NCBI GenBank assembly: GCA_021793195.1
Contig: JAJYTG010000001.1
Location: 1 to 64,000 of the forward strand
Direction of reading: 5' to 3'
Length of the DNA: 64,000 nt
DNA from: Pseudomonadota bacterium
GTDB taxonomy: Bacteria > Pseudomonadota > Gammaproteobacteria > Xanthomonadales > Rhodanobacteraceae
Shown here: piece after piece, positions 44,212 through 52,711 of the stretch
How the letters are laid out: each line of letters starts with the position of its first letter
How positions within the stretch are numbered: the stretch's first letter is position 1
The notes under the pieces: model-generated
Database searches by the model: none
Seen by the model: the letters and a program-made list of their open reading frames with translations, nothing else
Told to the model about the DNA's origin: nothing
Translations under genes and position numbers: made by a program

Positions 44212-44798
44212 ACGGCTATTTCGCCAGTGCGGCGCAACTGCTGATCACCTTCGTCTTCGGCGCGGCGATGGCGATGTTCGTGCTGCGCCTGCTGGCCGAA
44301 CTGGCGCGCGTGAATTTCTACAACCCGGTCTGCCAGTTCCTGTTCCGCGGCACCCACCGGCTGGTGGCGCCTCTGCGGCGCTTCGTGCCCAGCCTGCATC
44401 GCGTGAGCCTGGCGCCGCTGCTGCTGGCCTACCTGCTGGCGGCATTCAAGGTTGCGCTGCTGGTGCTGCTGCAGGGAGCGCTGCCGCAGCCCGCCGGCCT
44501 GCTGCTGATGGCGCTGGCCGACCTGCTGGACTTCGTGCTGGTGCTCTACCTCGCGATCATCTTCGCGGCCGCGCTGATGAGCCTGTTCGCGGTGGACCCG
44601 CAGCATCCGCTGGTGCCTTTCATCAGCCAGATCGCCGAGCCGGTGCTGCGCCCGCTGCGTCGCGTGGTGCCGGCCCTGGCCGGGCTGGACTTCTCGCCGG
44701 CCATCGCCATTCTGCTGATCATGCTGGCGCGGCTGCTGCTGGTGCAGCCGCTGTTCGATTTCGCGACGCGCCTGGCGCTGGGCGGTGCGGGATCGTGA
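44208..44798 (+). CDS. yggT: YggT family membrane protein (GTG start overlapping proC stop)
   Basis: Two YGGT repeats: LLITFVFGAAMAMFVLRLLAELARVNFYNPVCQFLFRGTHRLVAPLRRFVP; ...QIAEPVLRPLRRVVPALAGLDFSPAIAILLI. Confidence 0.94.
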   Translation: MNGYFASAAQLLITFVFGAAMAMFVLRLLAELARVNFYNPVCQFLFRGTHRLVAPLRRFVPSLHRVSLAPLLLAYLLAAFKVALLVLLQGALPQPAGLLLMALADLLDFVLVLYLAIIFAAALMSLFAVDPQHPLVPFISQIAEPVLRPLRRVVPALAGLDFSPAIAILLIMLARLLLVQPLFDFATRLALGGAGS

Positions 44799-44823
44799 GC
44801 CGGACCCGGTCCCATCGGCAGAC

Positions 44824-45519
44824 ATGCAGGCGCTGCTGATCCGGCACGCCCAGGCCGACTGGGGCGGTTCCCGCTACGACCGGCTCAGCGATCGCGGCCG
44901 ACGGCAGGCCGCGCAGCTGGGCCGCTGGCTGGCCGGCAGCCCGGACTGGCGCCCGCAGCGTCTGCTCTGTGGACCGCGCCGGCGCCACCGCGACACCGTG
45001 CAGGCGATCCGCGCCGCGTATCGCGCCGCCGGCATCGCCACGCCGGCCGTCGAGGTCGAACCGGACTGGGACGACGGCGATGCCGAGGCATTGCTGCGGG
45101 CATTCCGCAGCACCTATCCGGATGCGCCGGAGCTGGCCTACGTCGCCGCCGGTGCCACCGCGGCCCAGGGACGTGCGTTGCTGCGTGTGGTGTTCGCCGC
45201 CTGGCGCAGCGGCAGGCTGGATGCAGACATGCCCGAGCGCTGGGATGCCTTCGCCGCGCGCGTGGCGCGCGCCCGCGCGGCGCTGGCGGCGCAACCCTGC
45301 GCGCAGGTACTCGTCGTCAGTTCGGCCGGCGCCATCGCGCGCTGCGCACAGGCTGCGCTGCGCCTGGATGATGCCGCGCTGGTGGAACTGAACGTGCGCC
45401 TGGCCAATGCGGCGCTGGCCCTGTTCAGCATCGAGGAAAACCAGTGGTACCTCGAGGCCTGGAACCTGCAGCCGCTGGTCTGCGCCGGCGCGGACGCGGA
45501 GCTGGCCAGCAGCCACTGA
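44824..45519 (+). CDS. histidine phosphatase (phosphoglycerate mutase-like) family protein
   Basis: MQALLIRHAQADWGGSRYDRLSDRGRRQAAQLGRWL (RHxxx motif). Confidence 0.93.
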   Translation: MQALLIRHAQADWGGSRYDRLSDRGRRQAAQLGRWLAGSPDWRPQRLLCGPRRRHRDTVQAIRAAYRAAGIATPAVEVEPDWDDGDAEALLRAFRSTYPDAPELAYVAAGATAAQGRALLRVVFAAWRSGRLDADMPERWDAFAARVARARAALAAQPCAQVLVVSSAGAIARCAQAALRLDDAALVELNVRLANAALALFSIEENQWYLEAWNLQPLVCAGADAELASSH

Positions 45520-45525
45520 GCTCAC

Positions 45526-46317
45526 TCAGCGCCGGGCCCAGGCGCGGATGCGCGCATGCAGCGCGTCCAGCCCGTCGGTGAGCGCCGCCGGTCCCGGCTG
45601 CAGGATCAGCGGCGAGCGGATTTCGAACACCTGCCCGGTGCGCACGGCGGTGATCGCCGCCCAGCCCGGCCGCGCGGCCAGCCGTTCGGGACGGAAGCGC
45701 TTGCCGCACCAGGAGGCGAGGATGATCTCGGGATCGCGCCGCACCACCTCCAGCGGATCGGCCAGGATGCGGTCGCGCGCCAGGGGTTTTTCCGCCCGCT
45801 CCGGAAACACGTCCTCGCCGCCGGCGATGCGCACCAGTTCCGTCACCCAGCGGATTCCGGTGATGGGCGGCTCGTCCCATTCCTCGAAATACACGCGCGG
45901 ATGCCGCAGCAGCGCCGCCCCCGCCGTACGCACCGCTTCCAGGTGCCCCGCGAGCCGCGTGGCATAGGCGGCGGCCGCGGCCGCTTCGCCCACCAGCGCG
46001 CCCAGCCGGCGCACATAGTCGAGGATGCCGTCCACCGAGCGGTGGTTGCTGATCCATACCTCGATGCCGGCCTTGACCAGATCGTGCGCGATGCCGGCCT
46101 GGATGTCGGAAAAACCGATGGCGAGGTCCGGTTCCAGCGCCAGGATCGCGTCCAGCCTGGCGCGGGTGAATGCCGAGACCCTGGGTTTCTCCCTGCGCGC
46201 CCGCGGCGGGCGCACGGTGAAGCCGCTGATGCCCACGATGCGGTCCTGCGCACCCAGGGCGTACAGCACCTCGGTGGGCTCTTCGGTCAGACAGACGATG
46301 CGCCGCGGACCGTGCAT
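45526..46317 (-). CDS. BtuF-like cobalamin/metal-chelate substrate-binding protein
   Basis: RIVCLTEEPTEVLYALGAQDRIVGISGFTVRPPRARREKPRVSAFTRARLDAILALEPDLAIGFSDIQAGIAHDLVKAGIEVWI: periplasmic-binding-like class III fold, no obvious signal peptide. Confidence 0.85.
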   Translation of the reverse strand: MHGPRRIVCLTEEPTEVLYALGAQDRIVGISGFTVRPPRARREKPRVSAFTRARLDAILALEPDLAIGFSDIQAGIAHDLVKAGIEVWISNHRSVDGILDYVRRLGALVGEAAAAAAYATRLAGHLEAVRTAGAALLRHPRVYFEEWDEPPITGIRWVTELVRIAGGEDVFPERAEKPLARDRILADPLEVVRRDPEIILASWCGKRFRPERLAARPGWAAITAVRTGQVFEIRSPLILQPGPAALTDGLDALHARIRAWARR

Positions 46318-46336
46318 GCTCGCCGCCCGGGCCCGC

Positions 46337-47710
46337 TCAGCGCACTTCCAGGTAGTAGCCGCGGTTGCCGCGCAGAATGGTGAGCACCAGCGGGTGCAGG
46401 TGCCGGCGCAGCAGCGCGTCGAGGCCGTGCAGCCCGATCACGCCGGCGCGGTTGACGGCGATCACCACATCGCCCACGCGCAGCCCGGCGCGTGCCGCGG
46501 CGCTGCCCGGCAGCACGCGCGTCACCGCCACGCCGTAACGGCCCTGTTCACGCTGGCCGGGCGGAATGTCGCTGAAGCTGGCACCGGCCAGGCGCGGATC
46601 CAGCGCCCCGCCTTCGCTGTCGGCGATGCCGGGCCCCTGCAGCACCGCGGCGAGGCCCAGCGTGCGGCCCGCGCGCAGCACCTGCATGCGCACCCTGCGG
46701 CCCACCGGCAGCAGGCCTTCCAGGGTGCCCAGCGCCAGATCCGAATCGACCGCCTGTCCGTTGACCGCCTGCAGCACATCGCCCACGCGTACGCCGGCGC
46801 GTGCCGCGGTGGAACCGGCCGCCACCCGCGTCACCACCACGCCGGCCGTTCCCGCCGGCAGTTTCAGCGCGCGCCGCAGCGGCGGGTCCAGGCGCTGTAC
46901 CTGCACGCCCAGCGTGCCGCGCCGCACGCTGCCGTAGTCGATCAGCTGGCGCATCACGTCCAATGCCAGATCGGAGGGGATGGCGAAACCGATGCCGACA
47001 TTGCCGCCGCTGGGGCTGATGATCATGGTGTTGATGCCCACCAGCTGCCCGGCCAGATTCACCAGTGCGCCGCCGGAATTGCCCGGGTTGATCGAGGCAT
47101 CGGTCTGGATGAACTCCTGGTAGCCGTCACCCACGCCGCTGCGCCCGAGCGCCGAAACGATCCCCGAGGTCACGGTCTGCCCCAGGCCGAACGGATCGCC
47201 CACCGCCACCACGAAGTCGCCCACCTGCAGCTTCGAGGAATCGGCCACCGGCAGCGCGTGCAGCGACTGCGCGGGAATCTGCAGCACGGCCAGGTCGCTG
47301 CCCGGATCGGCACCCAGCACGCGCGCGTCGAAGCTGCGCCCGTCCTGCAGGGTGACGCGGATGCGGTCGGCGCCGGCGATGACGTGGTTGTTGGTCAGCA
47401 CGTAGCCTTTGCGCGCGTCGATGATCACGCCCGAGCCCAGCGACTGCTCGGTGCGCTCCTGCTCGGGCGGCAGGCCGAAGAACTGCCGGAACACCGGGTC
47501 GTCGAAGAACGGGTTGCGCTCGCGTACGCGCGTCTTCGAGGCGATGTTGACCACCGCCGGAGTGACGTTTTTCAGCATCGGCGCCAGCGAGGGCAGCGCC
47601 TGCCCGCCCACCGTGACCGGCAGCGTGCCGGCGGCGGCGGGTAGCGCGGGCAGCGCCGCGCAAGCGCCCAGAACCAGCCGCAACAGCACCGCGCCGGATG
47701 TCTTTCGCAT
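46337..47710 (-). CDS. DegP/DegQ-family serine endoprotease (Do) with PDZ domains
   Basis: LTNNHVIAGAD, GSDLAVLQI, TDASINPGNSGGALVNLAGQLVGINTMI, two PDZ regions. Confidence 0.95.
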   Translation of the reverse strand: MRKTSGAVLLRLVLGACAALPALPAAAGTLPVTVGGQALPSLAPMLKNVTPAVVNIASKTRVRERNPFFDDPVFRQFFGLPPEQERTEQSLGSGVIIDARKGYVLTNNHVIAGADRIRVTLQDGRSFDARVLGADPGSDLAVLQIPAQSLHALPVADSSKLQVGDFVVAVGDPFGLGQTVTSGIVSALGRSGVGDGYQEFIQTDASINPGNSGGALVNLAGQLVGINTMIISPSGGNVGIGFAIPSDLALDVMRQLIDYGSVRRGTLGVQVQRLDPPLRRALKLPAGTAGVVVTRVAAGSTAARAGVRVGDVLQAVNGQAVDSDLALGTLEGLLPVGRRVRMQVLRAGRTLGLAAVLQGPGIADSEGGALDPRLAGASFSDIPPGQREQGRYGVAVTRVLPGSAAARAGLRVGDVVIAVNRAGVIGLHGLDALLRRHLHPLVLTILRGNRGYYLEVR

Positions 47711-47824
47711 GGCCGTGGATCCATCGGGAAAGCGTCCCAAGGTGCACCGGCGCGGCGATGCGCGCAAGCGCTGCCGGACGCATTGACACCCTGCCATGCC
47801 GGCGCTAGCGTTGCAGATGCCCCA

Positions 47825-47873
47825 TCACAAGATGTTGTGGCCAGATCGCCCGCACCGACACAACCGGTGGGGC
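47825..47873 (+). promoter_or_regulatory. NrdR-box-like dyad (TCACAAGATGTTGTGG) plus degenerate second copy 33 bp downstream, upstream of nrdJ
   Basis: CACAA-GATG-TTGTG at 47826-47839 resembles aCACwAtATaTwGtGt; ACACAACCGGTGGGGC at 47858. Confidence 0.4.
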
Positions 47874-48017
47874 CGCTGTCCATCCGGGAGGGAACGTCCG
47901 ATGCTGTCACCGCCGCCGTGCCGCGTGCGCTCCGCCCGTGGTCGAGGGCGCGACGTCGCGTACCGCTGAGCACCCGATCCCCGGCTTATCATCACCTATC
48001 CAGGAGTTCCAACACCG

Positions 48018-51000
48018 ATGAGCACGGTTCGCGCCTCCTCCGCTCTGCCCAGCGCCGCGGAAATTCCGCTGCAGCCGGCGTCCTACGACATCTGGGACAA
48101 GAAGTACCGGCTGAAGACCAAGCAGGGCGCGGCGGTGGACGCGGATATCGACGCCAGCTACCAGCGCATCGCGCGGGCGCTGAGCGAGGTGGAGGCCACG
48201 CCGGAGCTGCGCGAGCACTGGCGCGAGCGCTTCCTGTGGGCGCTGCGCCACGGCGCCATTCCCGCCGGACGCATCACCTCCAACGCCGGCGCGCTGGCGC
48301 ACAAGCCGGCTACCAGCACCATCAACTGCACGGTGTCGGGCACCATCCGCGACTCGATGGACGACATCCTCGAGAAGGTGCACCAGGCCGGGCTGACGCT
48401 GAAGGCCGGCTGCGGCATCGGCTACGAGTTCAGCACCCTGCGCCCGCGCGGCGCCTACGTGTCCGGCGCCGGTGCCTACACCTCGGGGCCGCTGTCGTTC
48501 ATGGACATCTACGACAAGATGTGCTTCACCATCTCCAGCGCCGGCGGCCGTCGCGGCGCGCAGATGGGCACCTTCGACGTCTCGCACCCGGACGTACGCG
48601 AATTCATCCGCGCCAAGCGCGAGGACGGCCGCCTGCGCCAGTTCAACCTCTCGCTGCTGGTCACCGACGGCTTCATGCAGGCCGTCGAACGGGATGCCGA
48701 GTGGCCGCTGGTATTTCCGGTGCACGTCAAGGAACGCGACGAGGTCGACCTCGCCGACCCCGCACAGGTGGTCTGGCGCGAATGGCCCACCCACGAGAAT
48801 TACATCGCCCGCGAGGACGGGCTGGTGGCCTGCAGGATCTACGGACGCGTCAAGGCGCGGCACCTGTGGGACATGATCATGGTCTCCACCTATGACTATG
48901 CCGAACCGGGCTTCATCCTGATCGACCGCGTCAACGAAATGAACAACAACTGGTGGTGCGAGAACATCCGCGCGACCAATCCCTGCGTCACCGCCGACAC
49001 GCGCCTGGCGACTCAGTACGGCTTGGTGCCGATAGGCGAGCTGTGCGCAACCGGCGCTCACTTGTCGGTGACGGTCGACAAGCGCTCACTCGGCATGAAA
49101 GACCGAGGCGTGGACACCCGATCCGCCGAGCCGGCTTTCATGACTGCGGCGCGCGCATCCGTTTATCGCGTTCGGACCGAGGACGGCTACGAGATCAAGG
49201 CCACCGAATGGCACGACTTCTATGTTGAACGCGGCAAGATCAAGCTGCGCGACCTCAAGATCGGCGACCATATCCTGGTGCAGTCCGGCAAAGGGCAGTT
49301 CGGACAGCAGGGCAGCGAGGATCTGGGACTGCTGCTGGGGCTGGTCACTGGCGACGGGCATTTCACCAACCGCGGCAAGGAGCGACGCGCTGCAGTCGTG
49401 ACCCTGTGGGGCGAGGAACGCGCCCTGGCTGATTGGGTTGCGGCCTATGTCAACACCTTGATTGCGCATACAGCAAACACCGGGCGTGACTACCAGGTCT
49501 CGCCGGTAGCCGTTCCGCAACGCCGGCAGGTGTTCATCCGCTCCGTATTGCTCGCTCGTCTGCTCGAACACTACGGCTTCAGCGCCGCCACCAAGCTGCG
49601 GGTACCCGAAGTGATCTGGCGTGGTTCGGAGGCATGCGTCAGGGGATACCTGCGCGCTCTGCTCCAATGCGATGGCACGGTGAACATTTCGAGCGCCAGC
49701 CAGAATTGCTCGATCCGCTTGGCATCCAGCGAAGAGGGGCTGCTCAAGGACGTGCAGATGCTGCTGGCCAACTTCGGTGTGTTCTGCCGCATCCGCAAGC
49801 GGCGTGACGCGCGGCTGGCGAGCCTGCCCGATGGACACGGCGGAGATCGCGTCTATCGCTGCCTTGCGCAATACGAGCTGATCATTGATGGCGAGTCGCG
49901 CGAGCGCTTCATGGATGAGATCGGCTTCCTGTTGCCGGCCAAAACCGAGCGCTACCGCGCCTGGAGGGCGGACAAGATCCTGCGCAAGCAGCAACGCTTC
50001 ACCTCCCGCATCGAGAGTATCGACTACGTGGGCGAAGAGGCGGTGTTCGACACCACGCAGCCCGACCACAATGCAGTGATCCTCAACGGGCTGGTCACCG
50101 GACAGTGCGGCGAGCAGCCGCTGCCGCCGTACGGCTCGTGCCTGCTGGGTTCGGTCAACCTCACCCTGTTCGTGCGCGATCCCTTCGGCCCCAAGGCGCG
50201 CTTCGACTGGGACGAATACCGCGAGGTGGTGCGCGTATTCACGCGCATGCTGGACAACGTGGTGGAGATCAACGGCTTGCCGCTGCCGCAGCAGCGCGAG
50301 GAGATTCTGCGCAAGCGTCGCCACGGCATGGGTTTCCTGGGCCTCGGCAGCACGCTGGCCATGCTCAAGCAGCGCTACGGCAGCAGCGATGCCTGCAAGT
50401 TCACCGAGGACGTCGCGCGCGAGATGGCCATCGCCGGCTGGGAAGTGGCGCTGCAGCTGGCCGAGGAAAAAGGCCCCGCGCCCATTCTCGCCGAGGATTT
50501 CGAGGTCACCGGCGCCATGCTGCGGCAGCGTCCGGAGATGGCGCGCGACGGCTACAAGGCGGGCGACAAGGTGCCCGGGCGCGTGCTGCACGCCAAGTAC
50601 AGCCGCTACATGCAGCGCATTGCCGGGGTGCGCCCCGACCTCACCGAAAAACTGGCCCAGGTCGGCGCACGTTTCACCCACCACAGCTCGATCGCGCCCA
50701 CCGGCACCATTTCGCTGAGCCTGGCCAACAACGCCAGCAACGGCATCGAGCCCAGCTTCGCGCACCATTACTCGCGCAACGTCATCCGCGAGGGGCGCAA
50801 GACCAAGGAGAAGATCGCGGTGTTTAGCTTCGAGCTGCTGGCCTACCGCGCGCTGATCAATGCCGAGGCCATGCCCTCCGGCGACGACCCCAAGACAAGG
50901 TTGCCCGAGTACTTCGTCGCCGCCGACGACATCACCCCGAAGGAACACGTCGACATCCAGGCCGCCGCGCAGATCTGGATCGATTCCTCGATCTCGAAGA

Positions 51001-51287
51001 CGGCCAACGTGCCCACCGAGTATCCCTTCGAGGCATTCAAGGACATCTACCGCTACGCCTACCAGCAGGGCCTCAAGGGCTGCACCACCTTCCGCTTCAA
51101 TCCGGCGGCGTTCCAGGGCGTACTGGTCAAGGATTCCGATCTCGAAAACACCCTCTACCGCTTCGAGTTGGAAGACGGTAGCGTTGTCGAGGCGAAAGGC
51201 AACGAGGAAATCGAATACGACGGCGAGACGCACACCGCCGCCAATCTGTTCGATGCACTGAAAGAAGGGTATTACGGCAAGTTCTGA
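48018..51287 (+). CDS. nrdJ: adenosylcobalamin-dependent (class II) ribonucleoside-diphosphate reductase, interrupted by an intein
   Basis: Exteins TSNAGALAHKPATSTINCTVSGTIRDSMDDILEKVHQAGLTLKAGCGIGYEFSTLRPRG...NNNWWCENIRATNP | CGEQPLPPYGSCLLGSVNLTLF...HHSSIAPTGTISLSLANNASNGIEPSF; single 1089-aa ORF. Confidence 0.96.
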   Translation: MSTVRASSALPSAAEIPLQPASYDIWDKKYRLKTKQGAAVDADIDASYQRIARALSEVEATPELREHWRERFLWALRHGAIPAGRITSNAGALAHKPATSTINCTVSGTIRDSMDDILEKVHQAGLTLKAGCGIGYEFSTLRPRGAYVSGAGAYTSGPLSFMDIYDKMCFTISSAGGRRGAQMGTFDVSHPDVREFIRAKREDGRLRQFNLSLLVTDGFMQAVERDAEWPLVFPVHVKERDEVDLADPAQVVWREWPTHENYIAREDGLVACRIYGRVKARHLWDMIMVSTYDYAEPGFILIDRVNEMNNNWWCENIRATNPCVTADTRLATQYGLVPIGELCATGAHLSVTVDKRSLGMKDRGVDTRSAEPAFMTAARASVYRVRTEDGYEIKATEWHDFYVERGKIKLRDLKIGDHILVQSGKGQFGQQGSEDLGLLLGLVTGDGHFTNRGKERRAAVVTLWGEERALADWVAAYVNTLIAHTANTGRDYQVSPVAVPQRRQVFIRSVLLARLLEHYGFSAATKLRVPEVIWRGSEACVRGYLRALLQCDGTVNISSASQNCSIRLASSEEGLLKDVQMLLANFGVFCRIRKRRDARLASLPDGHGGDRVYRCLAQYELIIDGESRERFMDEIGFLLPAKTERYRAWRADKILRKQQRFTSRIESIDYVGEEAVFDTTQPDHNAVILNGLVTGQCGEQPLPPYGSCLLGSVNLTLFVRDPFGPKARFDWDEYREVVRVFTRMLDNVVEINGLPLPQQREEILRKRRHGMGFLGLGSTLAMLKQRYGSSDACKFTEDVAREMAIAGWEVALQLAEEKGPAPILAEDFEVTGAMLRQRPEMARDGYKAGDKVPGRVLHAKYSRYMQRIAGVRPDLTEKLAQVGARFTHHSSIAPTGTISLSLANNASNGIEPSFAHHYSRNVIREGRKTKEKIAVFSFELLAYRALINAEAMPSGDDPKTRLPEYFVAADDITPKEHVDIQAAAQIWIDSSISKTANVPTEYPFEAFKDIYRYAYQQGLKGCTTFRFNPAAFQGVLVKDSDLENTLYRFELEDGSVVEAKGNEEIEYDGETHTAANLFDALKEGYYGKF
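48984..50105 (+). mobile_element. intein with LAGLIDADG (DOD) homing endonuclease inside nrdJ, 374 aa
   Basis: Starts CVTADTRLAT (block A), GYEIKATEWHDFYV (block B TxxH), LGLLLGLVTGDGHF and YLRALLQCDGTV (two LAGLIDADG motifs), EEAVFDTTQPDHNAVILNGLVTGQ (blocks F/G) then extein Cys. Confidence 0.95.
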
Positions 51288-51352
51288 GCACCCAGGGAAT
51301 GCATGCGCGTCCCGCAAGGCTCAGTATCCAACCACTGTCGGAGCTGATCACC

Positions 51353-51817
51353 ATGCAAAGCGAACACACCAACCCCGAGATCCCGATGGGCGAGAGCTTC
51401 ATCTCCATCGCGCCCGCACCGGCGGCGCCCGCCGCGCCCGCCGCCACGGCGGCAGCGAGCGCCCGGCCCGCCAAGAAAACTGCCCCGAAGCGGGCCGCGG
51501 CGCGCAAGCCGGCTGCCCCGAAGGCCGTGAAAAAAGCCGTCAGAAAAGCCGCGAAGAAGGTCGCGAAGAAAAAGAAGGCTGCCGCCAAGCCTGCACGCAA
51601 GGGCCCGGCCAAGACCGCCAAGGCGTCCAAGAAGGCGGTCAGGAAAGCCGTCCGGAAAACCACCAAGAAAGCCGTGAAGAAGGCCGCGAGGAAGGCCGCC
51701 AAGAAAACGGTCAGGAAGGCCGTCCGCAAGACGGCCGCCAGGAAAGCGGTCCGCAAGGCCGGCAGGCCGGCCGGTCGCAGGAAGGCCGCACGCAAGTCCA
51801 CTGCCAAGAAGAAGTAA
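51353..51817 (+). CDS. histone H1-like Lys/Ala-rich DNA-binding protein
   Basis: KKTAPKRAAARKPAAPKAVKKAVRKAAKKVAKKKKAAAKPARKGPAKTAKASKKAVRKAVRKTTKKAVKKAARKAAKKTVRKAVRK. Confidence 0.88.
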   Translation: MQSEHTNPEIPMGESFISIAPAPAAPAAPAATAAASARPAKKTAPKRAAARKPAAPKAVKKAVRKAAKKVAKKKKAAAKPARKGPAKTAKASKKAVRKAVRKTTKKAVKKAARKAAKKTVRKAVRKTAARKAVRKAGRPAGRRKAARKSTAKKK

Positions 51818-51881
51818 CGCAGCCGTGCCGGGCGGGCGCCGGCCGGCGCCCGTCCCTTTCCGCCCCGGGAACGCCGTCACC

Positions 51882-52619
51882 ATGAGCATCCACATCACCA
51901 GGAAGATCAAGGGCTACAGCGTCAAGCGGCCCGAATCCCAGGCCGCCGTACCCGCCGCACCCGCCGCGCCGTCCGAGCCGCAGGCCGAAGTGATCCAGAT
52001 GCACGAGCGCCTGGAGCGCCCGGACGTGCTGGTCGGCGCCACCTACAAGATCAAGTCGCCGCTGTTCGAACACGCGCTGTACGTCACCCTCAACGACATC
52101 GTGCTCAACGCCGGCACCCCGCACGAGTCGCGCCGCCCCTTCGAGATCTTCATCAACTCGAAGAACATGGACCACTTCCAGTGGATCGTGGCGCTGACGC
52201 GCATCATGTCCGCCGTGTTCCGCAAAGGCGGCGACGTCACCTTCCTGGTCGAGGAACTGAAGGCGGTGTTCGATCCGCGCGGCGGCTACTTCAAGCCCGG
52301 CGGCACCTACATGCCCTCGATCGTGGCCGAACTGGGCCTGATCGTGGAGCAGCATCTCAAGAGCATCGGCCTGATCCAGGACGGCGAACTCTCCGCGGCG
52401 CAACGCGCGCTGATCGACGAGAAGCGGGCGGCCTACGAACAGCATCGCGGCGGCGCGAAAAAAAAGTCCGACACGGGTCCGGCGACCGCTGACGCCGCCG
52501 GGGACCCCGGTGCGTTCCCGTCCACCGCCACGCTGTGCGGCAAATGCGCCGCCAAGGCGGTGGTGCTGATGGATGGGTGCTCGACGTGCCTGAACTGCGG
52601 ATACAGCAAGTGCGGGTGA
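51882..52619 (+). CDS. TSCPD domain protein, NrdJb-like partner of class II RNR
   Basis: RPFEIFINSKNMDHFQWIVALTRIMSAVFRKGGDVTFLVEELKAVFDPRGGYFKPGGTYMPSIVAELGLIVEQHL; C-terminal CxxC...CxxCxxC zinc-type motif LCGKC...CSTCLNCGYSKCG. Confidence 0.92.
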   Translation: MSIHITRKIKGYSVKRPESQAAVPAAPAAPSEPQAEVIQMHERLERPDVLVGATYKIKSPLFEHALYVTLNDIVLNAGTPHESRRPFEIFINSKNMDHFQWIVALTRIMSAVFRKGGDVTFLVEELKAVFDPRGGYFKPGGTYMPSIVAELGLIVEQHLKSIGLIQDGELSAAQRALIDEKRAAYEQHRGGAKKKSDTGPATADAAGDPGAFPSTATLCGKCAAKAVVLMDGCSTCLNCGYSKCG

Positions 52620-52711
52620 GACGGGCAGCCATGGGCTTCGTGGCGTAGGGCCGGGAAAGAACATCACCGCCGGCCACCGCCGGGGCCCGCGGGCCCTTGC
52701 GGGACGCCCGT

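Noticed and set aside
47711-48017. Cobalamin riboswitch upstream of the B12-dependent RNR
   Set aside because: No recognisable B12-box GCCACTG-type element or aptamer blocks could be identified by eye.
49086-51317. 743-aa minus-strand ORF across the nrdJ intein
   Set aside because: Antisense of a clear RNR/intein reading frame; no recognisable domain.
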